Origin: Caulobacter sp. B11
GTDB taxonomy: Bacteria; Pseudomonadota; Alphaproteobacteria; Caulobacterales; Caulobacteraceae
Assembly: GCF_002737765.1 (NCBI RefSeq)
Contig: NZ_PEGG01000173.1
Location: 1-7,704 of the forward strand
Reading direction: 5' to 3'
Length of the DNA: 7,704 nt
In this document: one piece after another, positions 6,725 to 7,704 of the stretch
Position numbering within the stretch: the first letter of the stretch is position 1
Layout: each line of letters begins with the position of its first letter
Position numbers and translations under genes: made by a program
The notes under the pieces: model-generated
What the model saw: the letters and a program-made list of their open reading frames with translations, nothing else
Databases searched by the model: none
Told to the model about the DNA's origin: nothing

Positions 6725-7001
6725 GCGGGGCCTTCTGGTGAGCGTCTTTGCGCTGCGGATCGTCGACCAATGTGGAGGCTTTGGCGCGCCTCCGCCAGAC
6801 CGCGGGGCGGGATTCCCGCGCGCCGGCCGCCTCGGCGTCCTCGCCGCGAAGATCGAGCGGGGCGGGACAGCCGCCGCCCGGCGACGCGACATCCCGTCGA
6901 GGCTTCGAAAATTGGAGGTGACAGGCGCTGAAAACAAATGGCACTCTTGGTGTCATATTGTCGGTCCGGGGTCTTCCGGACCTCTGTTCAGGAGCCTCGC
7001 G
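6725..7001. other. Divergent intergenic region between yghU and the DUF1330 gene
   Basis: 277 bp with no supported gene. Positions 6725-6900 are very GC-rich and show nothing I recognise beyond short palindromes such as GCGGGATTCCCGC. Positions 6905-6960 are clearly more AT-rich and are the likely promoter zone for both directions. No hexamer pair is convincing on either strand, although TATTGT near 6956 could be a plus-strand -10. An inverted repeat follows at 6963-6982. Confidence 0.5.
6963..6982. repeat. 7-bp inverted repeat just upstream of the DUF1330 ribosome site
   Basis: GGTCCGG (6963-6969) and CCGGACC (6976-6982) flank a 6-nt spacer GGTCTT. It ends 7 bp before the AGGAG ribosome site (6990-6994). 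As RNA it forms a compact hairpin in the 5' leader. As DNA it has the symmetry of a repressor site. Which applies cannot be told from the sequence. Confidence 0.5.
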
Positions 7002-7409
7002 ATGCAGGTCACCAACGCCCAGGGTCCCACCCAAGCCCAGCAGCTCGCCGCCTTGGCGCGAGACGACGGCAAGCCGATCTATATGCTCAACCTGCTGAAG
7101 TTCCGCGACAAGGCGGTCTATGCCGACGGGCGCGAGACCGCGCTGACCGGGGCGGAGGCCTATGCCCTCTATGGCCGGGCCGTCAGCAAGTTGATCGCCG
7201 AGAACGGCGGCAAGCTGATCTTCAGCGGCCGGGTGCGCGGCCTGCTGATCGGCGAGATCGACGGTCAGTGGGATTCGGCGGCGGTGATGATGTACCCGTC
7301 CTTCAAGGCCATGGCGGCGATCCTAGGCTCGCCGGCCTATGCCGAGATCCATGTCCACCGCGACGCCGGCCTGGAAGGCCAGGTGCTGATCGAGACCGTC
7401 ATGGGCTGA
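7002..7409 (+). CDS. DUF1330-type small protein (dimeric alpha/beta-barrel fold)
   Basis: 135-residue soluble protein that I assign to the DUF1330 / dimeric ferredoxin-like barrel group; biochemical role unknown. It has the typical order: a first strand KPIYMLNLLKFRD (24-36), a helix with EAYALYGRAVSKLIAENGGKL (52-72), a strand with RVRGLLIGEIDGQWDSAAVMMYPSF (77-101), then a helix and the conserved SPAYAEIHVHRDAGL segment (110-124) close to the S-x-Y-x-x-x-x-x-x-R pattern of the family. The ATG has AGGAG 7 bp upstream. The frame stays open 5' of it, but that sequence is intergenic in character. The next gene on the same strand starts 41 bp later and carries a similar DDG-x3-MLN motif, so the two may be functionally linked. 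Confidence 0.85.
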   Translation: MQVTNAQGPTQAQQLAALARDDGKPIYMLNLLKFRDKAVYADGRETALTGAEAYALYGRAVSKLIAENGGKLIFSGRVRGLLIGEIDGQWDSAAVMMYPSFKAMAAILGSPAYAEIHVHRDAGLEGQVLIETVMG

Positions 7410-7412
7410 AGC

Positions 7413-7434
7413 CCGAAGGCCGCGAGGGCCTCGG
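7413..7434 (+). terminator. Possible weak hairpin terminator or attenuator between the two plus-strand genes
   Basis: CCGAAGGCC (7413-7421) pairs with GGCCTCGG (7427-7434) with one bulged A and a 5-nt loop, followed by only TTT and then a G run. The stem is good but the T tract is too short for a confident intrinsic terminator. It may only lower read-through into the next gene. Confidence 0.3.
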
Positions 7435-7450
7435 TTTGGGGGGAACTGTC

Positions 7451-7704
7451 TTGATATCGAGTTTTTGGGTCTGGGGCGTGGCCCTGGTTGTCTACACCCT
7501 GTTTCTGGCCTGGTACGTCAATTGGCGCGGGCCGCTGGCCAAGGCCGAGGTCGAGGACCTGATCGGGCGCATGACGGCCTCGGGCGTGGGCCGGGGCGGG
7601 CCTGACGAACTGCCGACCCTGCGGCGCTTCCTTGACGAGGACGACGGCCGTGAGTTCTTCATGCTCAACGTCATCCGCATGGCCGACGGCCCGGTGGCCG
7701 ATCC
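7451..7704 (+). CDS. Membrane-anchored hypothetical protein, N-terminal part (cut by window edge)
   Basis: 85 residues are visible and the frame stays open to the right edge. Residues 2-23 form one transmembrane helix (ISSFWVWGVALVVYTLFLAW), followed by YVNWRGPL and a charged stretch. Positives after the helix favour a cytoplasmic soluble part. Residues 59-76 (FLDEDDGREFFMLNVIRM) align with ARDDGKPIYMLNLLKF of the preceding DUF1330 protein: DDG and MLN are identical and spacing is the same. I infer a related ferredoxin-like domain tethered to the membrane, with low certainty since most of the domain lies outside. The start is a TTG behind a GGGGGGAA stretch. Another in-frame TTG at 7436, behind GAGGG, is possible. 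The first downstream ATG (7571) would remove the membrane helix. Confidence 0.65.
   Translation, partial: MISSFWVWGVALVVYTLFLAWYVNWRGPLAKAEVEDLIGRMTASGVGRGGPDELPTLRRFLDEDDGREFFMLNVIRMADGPVAD

Noticed and set aside
6725..6937. N-terminal extension of the YghU protein
   Set aside because: The extension is Arg/Pro/Ala-rich and unlike YghU proteins, whose conserved N-terminus begins right at the chosen ATG.
6938..7001. Short leader ORF starting at the ATG at 6938, or a sigma-54 promoter at TGGCAC near 6939
   Set aside because: The ATG has no ribosome site at a workable distance and its frame runs off-frame through the DUF1330 gene. TGGCAC is not followed by the TTGC element at the required spacing.

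Overview
The window is high-GC, densely coded DNA with the codon bias of an alphaproteobacterium. The gene set points to the Caulobacteraceae (Caulobacter or Phenylobacterium type): a Tat-exported GH43 glycosidase, an XylE-like sugar porter, a carboxy(nor)spermidine polyamine pair, a YghU-type glutathione transferase and a DUF1330 protein. The family-level placement is an inference from gene content and a Caulobacter-like promoter, not a database match.

Positions 1-3213 form a sugar-utilisation block on the minus strand. It holds a GH43 beta-xylosidase/arabinofuranosidase-like enzyme that runs off the left edge, and an MFS sugar porter. Each has its own upstream region with nearly the same LacI-type operator, GTTACCGGTAAC (1431-1442) and GTTACCGGTATC (3174-3185, plus-strand reading). 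The two are therefore probably co-regulated by one sugar-responsive repressor encoded elsewhere. The enzyme would release pentoses in the periplasm and the porter would import them. The porter gene ends in a 19-bp hairpin followed by an intrinsic terminator. The GH43 frame is broken by an apparent one-base shift at a C run (180-183), and its C-terminal domain continues in the next frame.

Positions 3214-5604 hold a tight two-gene minus-strand operon. A carboxynorspermidine/carboxyspermidine dehydrogenase comes first and the PLP decarboxylase NspC follows 12 bp later. Together they form the last two steps of the alternative spermidine/norspermidine pathway. The 244-bp region upstream (5605-5848) carries a strong 12-bp inverted repeat of unknown role.

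Positions 5849-6724 (minus) encode a YghU-like glutathione transferase/disulfide reductase. A 277-bp intergenic region separates it from a divergent plus-strand pair. The first gene of that pair is a small DUF1330-type protein. The second is a membrane-anchored protein cut by the right edge, and its soluble part repeats the DDG-x3-MLN signature of the first.

Most of this is ordinary core or niche metabolism. I see no mobile element, tRNA, rRNA, CRISPR array or defence system. The items most worth a second look are the GH43 frameshift, the shared operator pair, the leader hairpin of the polyamine operon, and the tandem DUF1330-like genes.
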